Positions 35,606-47,945 of a stretch of 64,000 nt of DNA are shown one piece after another; position 1 is the first letter of the stretch; each line of letters begins with the position of its first letter. The position numbers and the translations under genes are program-made. A model generated the notes under the pieces. The model was not told the origin of the DNA. It saw nothing but the letters and a program-made list of their open reading frames with translations, and made no database searches. Origin of the DNA: Serripes groenlandicus (Eukaryota > Mollusca > Bivalvia > Cardiida > Cardiidae); assembly GCA_031761405.1 (NCBI GenBank), contig JASEVX010000361.1:101295-165294 (forward strand), read 5' to 3'.

Positions 35606-37905
35606 TGCATATATGCTTTGTGACGCAAACAGGTCTTACTGCCACGCACATACTGAAGACTAGGACGAACCAGTGCATTTGCACAATCGCACACGATTTG
35701 ACTGCCTGTGTGCATGTAATAACTCTTGGATGTTATCTCAGACCATGGGAAAAGGTACTAGCTGTTTGTGTGAACAGTGTATATCAATATCTGCCTGTAC
35801 TTACACTCCGTCTGATCAATATCTACACCGTTCACATTTAAATTACATACGCTCGTTGATAACTTCTGTCGATTCTGATACGACTTACCAGATGGACAGA
35901 TCTAAATTGTTCACATATCAAATTGTATGTGCCATGCAGGTTTGCTACGGAAGCAATACCCACTTGAGAATGAATCATCGATTGGCTCTTGAGTAAGTTA
36001 TCGGTGTGCTCAAGCGTTCCAGTGACCTCTGAGCAGGGGGAAGCTTATAGGGTCATGATAACTCAACATACTTCAGCAACATCAGTTTCGAAGTCCAGGC
36101 AAGCAGTGAAGGAAGATGCTAATATTCTGGATACATTGTTTACCATCAAACTTTTGTCAAGCTCTTAACTGTGTCACATGGGGTCGATATCTTAAAGTCA
36201 CTAGGTCAAACTTTACATCGTGAACACCCTAGAACATTCATTTCCACCAAACCCCAGTAAACAAGGGTTACTATGGCTTAATATTTAGAAGAAGAAAAAT
36301 CCACAATATAGGGCATTTTTAGATCACCCGACCTGAAGGCACACGTTTTTCTATTCTGATCACTCTCTGTCCGTTCGTCGTCCGTCCGTCGTTAACGTTT
36401 ATCTTTAAACACCATCTCCTCCTTAACCACTGGACCAATTTTAATCTTTCTTCACAGGAATGTTCATTTGGTGATCCTCTTTTAAAATTGTTTAAATTAT
36501 ATGCAGAACTTTGGTTGCTGCGGCATCAGAAAGTGGGGAAAAAGGCCAATCTTTAAAATTCTTCTTCTCTGATTCTGTTTGTCCGATTCCAATATAATCC
36601 GTTCAAGCCATAAAGATTGGTTGAGAATTATGGCAGTCAGGGGCACCAAAAAAATGCTTTTTTTTTTAAAATTTCATTATTCTTAAAGATCTTGTCTGAT
36701 TTTAAGATCTTTGCATGAGAATCTTACTTCGGTGATCCTCTTCTTAATTTGTTCAAGCCACATTGATTTGATTCAAACTCATAGCAACCAGGCGTCATCA
36801 CAAAAGGGGTAAAATTAACTTTTAGCTTCACATGACAACACCTAAACTGGATCAATTTCAACTATACTTTACAGGAATGTTCATTTGTTGTTCCTCTTTT
36901 AAATGTGTTCAAAGACATACATTCTGTGTAGAACTTTTGTTAATGCTGGATCTGAGAGTAGGAACAATTCCCAAACGTTATCATTCTCCTCCCCCATAAT
37001 CCGCTTGTCATATTCCAAGATAATTTGGTAGAAATGTTTTTTGAGTGATCTTCTAAAATCCCCTTTCAAGCCAAATTGGTAAGTTGAAAAACAGGGCAGC
37101 AAGGCAGCATAAGAAAAGGTTATAATGACAAATATTAATAGACAATACACATTTTTATTGACTTAAGCTAATACAGCTTCCAGTCGACTCATAAAACACA
37201 ATTTAACATATATTTACATGACATGTCACTATTCAAATAAACAATAAGCAAAGTGTTTTTGGAAGAAATATTTAAAATATAAACAATTAAATAAAAAATA
37301 AAAAATAAAGTTATTGTCAAATTTCATAGATAATCAGCAGAAATGTTCCTTTGGTGACCCTTTATATACTCTAGATAGCCGTTCGGTGGCATTAGAAAAG
37401 GGATAAATGAACTTGTGAGCATCAAATGACATCTTCTCCTAAACCATTGGACCGATATCAACAAACTTCACAGGAATGTTCCTTTGGTGGTCTTCTTTCA
37501 AATTGTTCAAATATTTAATGCCTTATTACAAATTGCCTTTACTATTAAGCTATTTCATTAACAGTGTACACTCATTTCAGTTTCGTTTGCACTCCTGATC
37601 AAATTTTCCCAGATATTTGCAGTAAAATATTTGCTACTATGCTATCACTCAGGTGATCGATTTAGGGTCATATCGACCCTCTTGTTTCATCAACTCAGCA
37701 TCAAAAGTAATCAATGAATTCATCTCTAACAAATCTTCCATTGGGTCAGACACCAGGTCAGTTGATTACGCATTAGAAAGACATTGTGAACACTCTAGAG
37801 GCCACATCTTTACCCACTCTTCATGGACGTTTATCATACCATTACTTTCTATAAAATCTAGTTCATTTTTGAACTTTGGAAAAACCTTGTATACAATTTT
37901 GAGGC

Positions 37906-38815
37906 ACCCGAAATAGTCCAAAGCATACCTTTGGAGATTTAACCAATTGACGTCTTGGCCTAGTTTATGATTCCACGTGTGTCAGTTTCAAGCCAAGATT
38001 TGAAGGATATAAATCTTCTGAAAAGAGTTAATGATATTTAGAAAACTTGCCTAAAAAGTGTTTAAAAAGTGAGCTATTTGATCCGTCATTGTCTGTGCAT
38101 CGTCAACCACTGCCTTATAAACACTATACAGGCAATATTTCGCATTTAATCTTCGTGACATTTTATCAGAACATACATCTCCATTAAATCTTGGCCAAGA
38201 TTTAAACCGGGTGATGTTAAGGCAAAAACTAGGTTACAATGTCAAACTGAAGAACAACCTTGTAAACACCCTGGAAGCCTCATTATTAACTTTAGCATTT
38301 TGATACTTTGTAAAGATGTTTGTCTTGATGATACGCCACATTTAAGATAACTCTTTTTAAAGGTGCTGAACTCCGGAAAATAGATATTATACTCAAAGAT
38401 ATAAAACTGTTAAAAAGTTGTCTTCAAATATAAGAATCATAATTTAACATTTCAACATCTCCATTTGGATTTCAGTACCTTTGACACTCTAGAGACCACG
38501 TATCTGACTTCAGCAACTTGAAACGTTGTTTAGATTGTTTGTTTTGGTTGTTGTAAGCCAAGTTCGAATCTTGGTAATGTTGGGTCAAAAATAAGGTCAC
38601 TAGGCCAAATTAAAGAAACATATTGTTAAAACTCTTTAAGCAACGTTTTTAACTTGTTTGACATGCTGAAACTTTATCAAAATGATTGTTTGAAGTTCAA
38701 TATGGGTCAAACTCTAGGTCACTTGGTCAAATTTGAGTACAATATTGTTAACATTCTAAGAATCGTCTTTTGTCACTTTACCAGAACGATTGTCTTGATG
38801 ATATCTAAACCTCCG
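37906..38815. repeat. Dispersed GACCTAG repeat, reverse-type copies
   Basis: Diverged units contain AGGTCACTAGGCCAAATT, AACATATTGTTAA-type sequence, TGAAACTTTATCA and TTGTCTTGATGATAT, the complement-orientation form of the array at 4.5-6.1 kb. No gene. Confidence 0.7.
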
Positions 38816-38819
38816 TGAA

Positions 38820-41800
38820 GTTCATTCCCTATTTCTTATTCCTTATTCAAATGTGAAGTTGATTACTTGTTCCTTGTTCCTTATTCCTTATTCGAATGTG
38901 AAGTTGGTTACTTGTTCCTTGTTCCTTATTCAAATCTAAAAGTGGTTTTATGTTCCTTGTTACTTTTTTGTTACTTAATCAGATTTGATCTAAGGTACTG
39001 CATATGTTGATGTTGCCAACAACACTGTTGATGATGTTGTTGTTGTTGTAGATGATGAGAGAGACCAATTCGTACATTTTAAATAACCTATTACTTATTC
39101 AAAATCTGGTTACTTATTCGGCCTTTTTTAAAGAAAAGATGCCTCTGCTATCCCAACTATCATTTCAATTGCATATGTTGATGTTGCAAACCACAATTGT
39201 GATATTGTTGTTGTTGTAGATGCTGACGGAGGCCCAATTAATACATTTCAAATTACCTGTTACCTATTAAAAAACCCTGTTACTTATTCAGAAAATAGAT
39301 TCAAACTGCATGCGTTGATGATGCCAACAGCAAATGGAATGTTGTTGTTGTTGTTGTAGATGCTGACGGAGATCTATAAATACCTTTAAAATGACCTGTT
39401 ACTTATTCAAAAACCCTGTTACTTATTTGGTCGTTTTCGTTAAAAGAAGCCTTTTCTATCCAAAACATAACTTAAACTGCACATGTGTTGATGTTGAAAA
39501 TCACAATGTTGATGCTGTTGTTGCTGTAGATGACAACAGAAACTAATTGGTACATTTTATATCACCTGTTATTTATTCAAAAACCTGTTACTTATTCGAC
39601 CGTGTTCAAGAAAAGAAGCCATTGCTGTCCCAAATATCTTTCAAAATGCATTTGTTTATGTTGCCAGCAACACTATTGAGGTTGTTGTTGTTGTAAATTA
39701 TGAAAGTGAGCTATTGGTACATATTAAATCACCTGTTACTTATTAAAAAACCTGTTACTTATTCGGCCGTTCCCTGTTCCTTGTTCCTCATGCCTTATTC
39801 GAATGTGAAGTTAGTTACTCGTTCCTTGTTCCTTATTCAAATGTAAAGTTGGTCATATGTGCCTTGTTCCTGTTTTTTTGCTTAATCAGATTTGATCTTA
39901 GGTACTGCATATGATGATATCGCCAACAAAAGTGTTGATGATGTTGTTGTTGTTGTAGATGATGAGAGAGAACCATTTTTCAAGAAAAGATGCCTTGCTA
40001 TCCCAAATATCCTTCCAATTGCATATGTTGATGTTGCAAACCACAATTGTGATATTGTTGTTGTTGTAGATGCTGCCGGAGACACATTAGTACATTTCTA
40101 ATCACCTGTTACTTATTCAAAAAACCTGTTACTTATTCGTTACTTATTCAGAAAATAAATTCAAACTGCATACGTTGATGTTGCCAACAGCAAATGTGAT
40201 GTTGTTGTTGTTGTAGATGCTGACGGAGATCTATATAACCTTTAAAATGACCTGTTACTTATTAAAAAACCCTGTTACTTATTTGGCCGTTTTCATTAAA
40301 AGAAGACTTTTCTATCCAAAACATTACTTAAACTGCATATGTTGATCTTGACAAGCACAATGTTAATTATGTTGTTTTTGTAGATGATAACAGAAACCTA
40401 TTGGTACATTTTAAATCACTTGTAACTTATTCGAAAACCTGTTACTTATGCGACCGTGTTCAAGAAAAGCAGCCATTGCTGTCCCAAATATCTTTCAAAA
40501 TGCATTTGTTTATGTTGCCAGCAACAATATTGAGGTTGTTGTTGTTGTAAATGATGAAAGTGAGCCATTGGTACATATTAAATCACCTGTTACTTATTCA
40601 AAATCTGGTTACTTATTCGACCTTTTTCAAGAAAAGATGTCTCTGCTATCCCAAATATCATTCCAATTGCATATGTTGATGTTGAACAATTGTGATATTG
40701 TTGTTGTTGTAGATGCTGACGGAGGCCCATTAGTACATTTCAAATCACCTGTTACTTATTCAAAAACTCTGTTACTTATTCGTTACTTATTCAGAAAATA
40801 AATTCAAACTGCATACGTTGATGTTGCCAACAGCAAATGTGATATTGTTGTTGTTGTAGATGCTGACGAAGATCTATAAGGACCTTTAAAATGACCTGTT
40901 ACTTATTCAAAAACCCTGTTTCTTATTCGGCCGTTTCATTAAAAGAAGCCTTTTCTATCCAAAACATTACTTAAACTGCATATGTTGATGTTGAAAATCA
41001 CAATGTTGATGATGTTGTTGCTGTAGATGATAACAGAAACCAATTGGTACATTTGAAATCACATGTTACTTATTCAAAAACCTGTTACTTATTCGACCGT
41101 GTTCAAGAAAAGAAACCATTGCTGTCCCAAATATCTTTCAAAATGCTTTTGTTTAGGTTGCCAGCAACAATATTGAGGTTGTTGTTGTAAATGATGAAAG
41201 TGAGCCATTGGTACATATTAAATCACCTGTTACTTATTCAAAAACCTGTTACTTATTCGGCCGTTCCCTGTTCCTTGTTCCTCAGTCCTTATTCGAATGT
41301 GAACTTGGTTACTTGTTCCTTGTTCCTTATTCAAATGTAAAGTTGGTTATATGTTCCTTGTTCCTTTTTTGTTGCTTAATCAGATTTGATCTAAGGTACT
41401 GCATATGTTGATATTGCCAACAACACTGTTGATGATGTTGTTGTTGTTGTTGTTGTAGATAATGAGAGAGACTCATGCGTACATTTTAAATAACCTGTTA
41501 CTTATTCAAAATCTTGTTACTTATTCGGCCTTTTCTAAAAAAGATGCTTCGGCTATCACAAATATCATTCCAATTGCATATGTTGATGTTGCAAACCACA
41601 ATTGTGATATGTTGTTGTTGTTGTAGATGCTGACGGAGACCCATTAGTACATTTCAAATCACCTGTTACTTATTCAAAAAAACGAAATTTTAAGAAACAT
41701 AACAACGTACGAATTTTAATAGTGCCAATATTATTTTGTTTCTAAAAATTAAATTCTTTATGATTGAAACATGTAAAAAATTGGTATATATTCATACATT

Positions 41801-42570
41801 GTTTATGAATATATTAATTCAAACTTCAACGCAAAATTGTAAACGTTATACTTCAACCACTAATGCTGCCTTTCTACAGTCCTTTTTCAAAATTCAGATA
41901 TCTTGATTCACCAATGTTTTCGAAAATGCAGTTATATTGCCTGATAATTGACACTACTTTTTTGTTGAGGGTTAAACAAAGCCATTTCGATTTTTGGTTC
42001 CCAGCTTTTTCTCTGTCATACTCTTTATAATCAGGGAGCCAATTGTTGTACGATTTCTCAAAATGCACATGACTAGGGGTACCGTCCAAAAACCTGTTAC
42101 TTATTCGGCCGTTTCATGAAAAGAAGCCTTTTCAAACCAAAACATTATTTAAACTGCATATGTTGATGTTGACAAGCACATTGTTAATGATGTTGTTTTT
42201 GTAGATGATAACAGAAACCCATTGGTACATTTTAAATCACCTGTTACTTATTCAAAAACCTGTTACTTATTCGACCGTGTTCAAGAAAAGAAGCCATCGC
42301 TGTCCCAAACATCTTTCAAAATGCATTTGTTTATGTTGCCAGTAACTAATTGAGGATGTTGTTGTTGTAAATGATGAAAGTGAGCTATTGATACATATTA
42401 AATTACCTGTTACTTATTCAAAAACCTGTTACTTATTCATTACTTACCCGGCCGTTTTCAAGAAAGGAAGGCAGTGCTGTCCTAAATATCACTCAAAATG
42501 CATATGTTTATTTTGCCAACAACATTCTTGAGGTTGTTGATGTTGTAAATTATGACAGTGAGCTATTGGT
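38820..42570 (+). repeat. Higher-order satellite with (GTT)n-cored monomers of about 145-170 bp
   Basis: Each monomer runs CATATGTTGATGTTGCCAAC, GTTGTTGTTGTTGTAGATG, a variable 20-bp word, ACATTT(T/C)AAATCACC, TGTTACTTATTCAAAAACC, TGTTACTTATTCGGCCG, CAAGAAAAGAAGCC. Variable words order the types: A (GATGAGAGAGACC), B (CTGACGGAGGCCC), C (CTGACGGAGATCTATAA), D (ATAACAGAAACC), E (ATGAAAGTGAGC), plus an F block of TTCCTTGTTCCTTATTCGAA. Order F-A-B-C-D-E at 38.8-39.75 kb, F-A-B-C-D-E at 39.78-40.57 kb, B-C-D-E at 40.6-41.2 kb, F-A-B at 41.27-41.68 kb, D-E-E at 42.1-42.56 kb. Confidence 0.9.
41682..42088. other. About 400-bp sequence interrupting the satellite
   Basis: The satellite word TTACTTATTCAAAAACCTG is split between ...ATTCAAAA and ...CCAAAAACCTG by unrelated sequence, and monomer C is missing. 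On the minus strand 41,874-42,089 gives a 71-residue frame starting MDGTPSHVHFEKSYNNWLPD. It reads protein-like, but I cannot match it to a family and it lacks a clear end signal. It could be an insertion or a deletion-linked filler. Confidence 0.5.
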
Positions 42571-42599
42571 TGTCTTTTTAATCACCTGTTGATATCCAG

Positions 42600-42765
42600 A
42601 AAATCCATTTAAACTGCAAATATTGAATCATAGTATAAAGTGCATGTTCATGATATTGAGGATGTCTTAACCATTTCCCACATACAACAAATATGCCGCA
42701 GACGATTTTGAAAACATTTAGGGAAGAGTATAGAACATCTCTTTACATTAGAGAATATAGAAGGG
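42600..42765. mobile_element. Half hairpin element between satellite and minisatellite
   Basis: TTAACCATTTCCCACATACA, then GCCGCAGACGATTTTGAAAACAT match the left arm of the hairpin family; the inverted partner arm is absent. Confidence 0.6.
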
Positions 42766-44245
42766 ACCAGGTGTCCCCGAACTGACTGTGACTATGAGTA
42801 GAGGGGAGGGACAATATGTCCCAGAACCCACTGTGAGTATGAATATAGGGGAAGGGAACAGATGTCGCCGAACTCACTGTGACTATGAATATAGAGGAAG
42901 GGGACATGTGTCACAGAACTGACTGATTATGAGTATAGGGGAGAACAATATGTCTCATAACTAACTGTGAGTATAAACATAGGGGAAGGGACCAGATTTA
43001 CCCGAACTGACTGTGACTATGAATATAGAGGAAGGGATTAGGTGTGCCAAAACCGACTGCAACCATGAGTATACCGTAAGGACCATGTGTCCCAGAACCG
43101 ACTGCAACTATGAGTATACCATAGGGACCATGTGTCCCAGAACCGACTGCAACTATGAGTATACCATTGGGACCATGTGTCCCAGAACCGACTGCAACTA
43201 TGAGTATACCATAGGGACCATGTGTCCCAGAACCGACTGCAACTATGAGTATACCATAGGGACCATGTGTCCCAGAACCGACTGCAACTATGAGTATACC
43301 ATTGGGACCATGTGTCCCAGAATCGACTGCAACTATGAGTATACCATAGGGACCATGTGTCCCAGAACCGACTGCAACTATGAGTATACCATAGGGACCA
43401 TGTGTCCCAGAACCGACTGCAACTATGAGTATACCATTGGGACCATGTGTCCCAGAACCGACTGCAACTATGAGTACACCATTGGGACCATGTGTCCCAG
43501 AATCGACTGCAACTATGAGTATACCATAGGGACCATGTGTCCCAGAACCGACTGCAACTATGAGTATACCATAGGGACCATGTGTCCCAGAAACGACTGC
43601 AACTATGAGTATACCATTGGGACCATGTGTCCCAGAACCGACTGCAACTATGAGTATACCATAGGGACCATGTGTCCCAGAACCGACTGCAACTATGAGT
43701 ATACCATAGGGACCATGTGTCCCAGAACCGACTGCAACTATGAGTATACCATAGGGACCATGTGTCCCAGAACCGACTGCAACTATGAGTATACCATAGG
43801 GACCATGTGTCCCAGAACCGACTGCAACTATGAGTATACCGTAGGGACCATGTGTCCCAGAACCGACTGCAACTATGAGTGTACCATTGGGACCATGTGT
43901 CCCAGAATCGACTGCAACTATGAGTATACCGTAGGGACCATATGTCCCAGAATCGACTGCAACTATGAGTATACCATTTGGACCATGTGTCCCAGAACCG
44001 ACTGCAACTATAAGTATACCGTAGGGACCATATGTCCCAGAATCGACTGCAACTATGAGTATACCATTGGGACCATGTGTCCCAGAACCGACTGCAACTA
44101 TAAGTATACCGTAGGGACCATGTGTCCCAGAATCGACTGCAACTATAAGTATACCATGGGACCATGTGTCCCAGAACCGACTGCAACTATAAGTATACCG
44201 TAGGGACCATATGTCCCAGAACTGACTGCAACTATGAGTATACGC
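42765..44245. repeat. 45-bp minisatellite, about 26 regular copies plus a degenerate flank
   Basis: From about 43,036 to 44,220 the unit GACCATGTGTCCCAGAACCG ACTGCAACTATGAGTATACC (A/G)TAGG repeats every 45 bp with few variants (CATAGG, CATTGG, CGTAGG; ACCG or ATCG). 42,765-43,036 holds older, diverged units (GGGACC...ACTGTGACTATGAATATAG). Because 45 is a multiple of three and the unit lacks stops, three long frames are open: plus 43,013-44,203 (CPRTDCNYEYTIG repeated) and minus 42,998-44,266 and 43,038-44,186. No signal of a real gene (no flanking exon, no codon bias) is visible. Confidence 0.93.
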
Positions 44246-44249
44246 AATG

Positions 44250-46720
44250 TTGATTTCACCACACAAAATGATTATTCAGTCTCATGTAATTATAAAACAG
44301 GCACATGTATTAGATTTGTCGACTATATAAAAGGGTCACATATCAAGGTGAAAGCGTCATATGCAATGATGTTACAACTGAACATCAAATTGTAACGTCA
44401 AATAAGGCAGTTAAGGCGTTCCATACTTTTCCTAAGTATTTAGCTGCCCTGTTCAGACAGACATACCGAAATAATAAATATTTCCCATTCGTATATTAGT
44501 AAAGAACACCCCTGTTCGTCTGCCAAGTACGGATTAAATCATTCCTACTCACCCCCCCCCCCCCCCCCCCCCTCCCCCCCCCCGTGTGGCGAAGTATAAA
44601 TTTAGTTCGCCCTTGGTATCAACATAGTTTGATCCGATTATGTACTGTTCACTCAATCGTCATTTTGGACCAAATCGGGTCCGGACAAAACCTGGTTTTA
44701 GCATTCTCTACTTTCACTTTCAAACAATTGTTATTAAATGATTTAAATCATTTGTACGAGTGCCGGTTTAACAAGACTTCCAATAGACGTTATTATTGGC
44801 GTTATAGAAAGTAGTTCGCCGCTGCAGACCGAACATTCAACGGTGTTATATATATCCTCGAGCATCCGTAATTCGTGAGTGTAAGGCTTCAAAGACAAAA
44901 TATGCAGAAGGCTTAGTGAATGATACGAAACTTCATGTCTTATCTGAAAGATTTATTTATTTCCTCCAAGTTTCGAGCAAAAAATCCTTTGAAAACTAAT
45001 AATTCACAAAAAAAATAATCTTGAATACACATGTGTTCAACAAGTCAGAAGCCGAAATTGTTATCCTATTTTCGTGACGTCATTATATTGGCACTTTGCA
45101 GTTTCCATAAAGACAACACACACAAAAAAGATTTTTTTTTTAAAGGGGCAATAGGTCGTAACATATTGAAAACTAAAAAACTGAAGTTTTTAAACATTTT
45201 ATATAGTTTAAATCAATTAATTTGAAATTATCCTTGATATAAATATGAACTTTTTTTTTTTTAATTACTCAACTTTGAATCTTCGTTAAACTTATTTTCC
45301 TTTCTCATTTTTTATCCCACTGTGTCAACCTAAAGGGTTTGCATGGATGTTTGGACCCTGTAAGCATCCTATATTTATATCATCACAAAGATCAATACAG
45401 ATTTCAAAATTGCCATATTTCTAATGGAATATTATTTAAAATATTTTAGTTATTTTACATCTCTATGCGTAAGCACCTTTAGGAATGTGAAATCCAATGA
45501 AAAATTGCATTGACCTAACTAGGTCAAACAAATCACATGACCCTAGCCGCCATTTTGTAAACAACAAAATACCCTTTTTACGGTAAATTTTCATGTCCGA
45601 TTTTTCCACTTTTAAGGGTTTAAACTGTTCTTTAAATTTGGTATATAAAAAATAAGGGTATTTTGGCTATTCCTCCCATGACAACAAGTTACAAAACTGT
45701 TGAAGATGCATTCTATTGTTGAAACATGTCAGCAAATACATTGGCCATTGGGAAATAATTTTACAGTTCCAAATCGGCTGCAAGGACAAAGTCACGTGAT
45801 ATAAGCCCGAAAATAGTGACGTCACGAAAAAGGGATGCTAACGAAAATGGAATGTCCAACGATATATATCAGTCGACGCTTATGTAATTTACGAACGCCT
45901 AAAGATTTACACGCGTACACATATTCTATTCATTACAATTGATAGATTTCACGAAATTCATAACTAAGTTATAACACGAATATAAATTTGAACAGGTAAC
46001 AGGTCCAATCCGGCATTGTGACGTTCACTTTTAAATAGAAATCACGACAAATCGTTTTGTTTGCTAGATTTCGTACCGATTATGATCCGACTTTCTGTAA
46101 TAAAGAAATAGCCCGGACATGAATTGAACGAATACAAACTATAATTACAACAACAACATAGCTAGCTAGCTCAAAACTACAATCTGTTCAATCTGTAAAA
46201 CAATGTGCGGCCTGCCTGATATGATGCTGCTGTGTTTAGCAGAAGGTCATTTTGGTATAAGCGCCAAACAAAATCCGTCGATTCAACAACAATTTTGTCT
46301 CGAGATAAGACAATCATGGTGGTTTTGTGTGGTGCCGTGGTGTTCTCTCGACATACAATTAAAATTCCAATTCAGAGTATTTCAATAATTGAAAATCCGG
46401 CTACTGCGACTTAGAGCCAGAGAGTGTCAGGAAATCCTTACTCCGGCTTGGCATGACATGCGGCTGACGCAACTTGGCGAAACAGGAACTAATGCAAGAC
46501 GAAGTCAGTTTGAGGCACTTTCACCTGGCATGCATCAATTAAGCGCCCAATCCATCTGTCTCGAGCAATAAGAACGCCAAAACGAGGGTGGGAGCCAATC
46601 TGTCGGACCAACTCCGGCTTGGTTTTGCAGCTAGCGTGACCGGGAGCCAGAGTGTGTATTTTTCACCTGACACATGTCCGAACAGTGTATTTGCACATAA
46701 TACATAGGATGATATCTATG
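44250..46720. other. Non-coding region with poly(C) tract
   Basis: 44,552-44,583 is C21-T-C10 on the plus strand. 45,000-45,800 is AT-rich with GCCGCCATTTTGT near 45,547, a motif also seen near 58,988. 46,200-46,680 is less AT-rich (CTCCGGCTTGG(C/T) twice, near 46,442 and 46,613) but gives only short frames without motifs. Confidence 0.5.
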
Positions 46721-46729
46721 CGAAGTACA

Positions 46730-47560
46730 AATGTGGCTCATGTTGGGTCAAAAAACTTGGTCACTAGGCCAGATTAAAGAAAAATCTTGTTATCACTCTG
46801 GAAGCTTCATTTTTGTCTCGCCCACGATAGTGGAGTGAGTCATAGCAGTCACTTTTCCGGCAACGGCCACTTTTACAAACAACTATATCTCAGTAAACCC
46901 TGCTGCAATGTTTCTGAAACTTTGTCAGATGTATTGTTTGTTCATGGGACATCATTCAACGTCAAAATTGTTAAGGTCAAGGTCATAATTTGGCAGAACT
47001 TGAACTTGGTTAGGTAACTTAACTTCAAAACTTAACCTTGGTTATATCTCAGTAATCCCTTCTGGAATTTTTCTGAAACTTTGCCAGATGTATTGTTTGG
47101 TCATGGAACATCATTCTGACAAACATTTTCAAGGTCAAGGTCATAATTTGGCAGAACTTGAACATGGTTAACATTTCGGCAACCCCTGCTGGAATTTTTC
47201 TGAAATTTTGTCAGATGTATTGCTTGGTGATGGAACATCATTCAACTTTAAATTTGGCAGAACTTGACCTTGATTAGATAACTAAACCTCAAAACTTAAC
47301 CTTGGTTATATCTTCATGAAAAGTTATAAGGTCACATCTTGTTCAAGTTCCAAAACTGGATTATGGGGTAGGTCAAACATAAGGTCACTAGGTCAAATTT
47401 CCTAGAAAGGCGAGACACCCTCAGCCCGAGGTCTTGTTTACTTAAGCATGTTTGAAACTTTGTCAGAATGTTTGTCTTGATGATATCTAGGGCATATATG
47501 AATATGTGTCATGTCCAGTCAAAAATAGGTCTCTATGCCACATTTGAGAACAATCTTGTA
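46730..47560. repeat. Dispersed repeat with internal TTTGTCAGATGTATTG units
   Basis: Outer parts (46,740-46,810, 47,440-47,560) are the GACCTAG-type repeat. Between them a unit with CAGTAA(A/T)CCCTGCTG, TTTCTGAAACTTTG(T/C)CAGATGTATTG, GGAACATCATTC and ATAATTTGGCAGAACTTGA is repeated about three times at 130-165-bp spacing. No coding evidence. Confidence 0.7.
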
Positions 47561-47569
47561 AACACTAAC

Positions 47570-47945
47570 TTGAAACGGAGTAGCGTCGTTTCGTAACCTG
47601 TCCGTTTCGTAACCGAAAAACAATATCTGCTTCGTAACCGAACCGTTTCGTACCCAGAAAACGTTCGGCTGTTTCGTAACTGTTACTGTTTCGTAACCGA
47701 AAATTAATTGGCTGTTTTGTACCCTTAAATAATTTGGTTGTTTCGTACCAGAAATAAAAATCGGCTGTTTCAGCTGCTTCGTAACCGAACCGTTTCGTAC
47801 CCAGAAGAGTTCGGCTGTTTCGTAATTGTTACTGTTTCGTACCCGAAAATTAATCGGCTGTTTTTTACCCTTAAATAAATTGGTTGTTTCGTACCCGAAA
47901 ATATATTGGCTGTTTCGTAACCGAAAATGTATTGTTTCGCCCACT
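47570..47945. repeat. GTTTCGTAACCG minisatellite with a duplicated half of about 170 bp
   Basis: Degenerate short words (GTTTCGTAACCGAA, CGGCTGTTTCGTA, GTTTCGTACCC) are repeated throughout. The block starting GCTTCGTAACCGAACCGTTTC occurs near 47,630 and again near 47,780. The 141-residue minus-strand frame (repeated YET and RVRN motifs) mirrors the DNA repeat and is not taken as a gene. Confidence 0.8.

Larger units (their letters stand above)
32450..37905 (-). repeat. Right arm of the large inverted duplication
   Basis: It is the reverse-complement counterpart of 6,826-12,500 in uninterrupted order. It has two insertions relative to the left arm: about 1.1 kb at 32,560-33,640 and about 0.65 kb at 34,955-35,605. 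It lacks the left arm's 2-kb insertion. Example: 'AGTATGTGCGTGGCAGTAAG' of the left arm at 11,100 is found reversed at 35,635-35,655. No intact gene. Confidence 0.85.

Noticed and set aside
43013..44203. 396-residue Cys-rich repeat protein as a real gene
   Set aside because: Equally long frames are open on the other strand, explained by a stop-free 45-bp unit; no flanking gene structure. Kept as a finding, not as a CDS.
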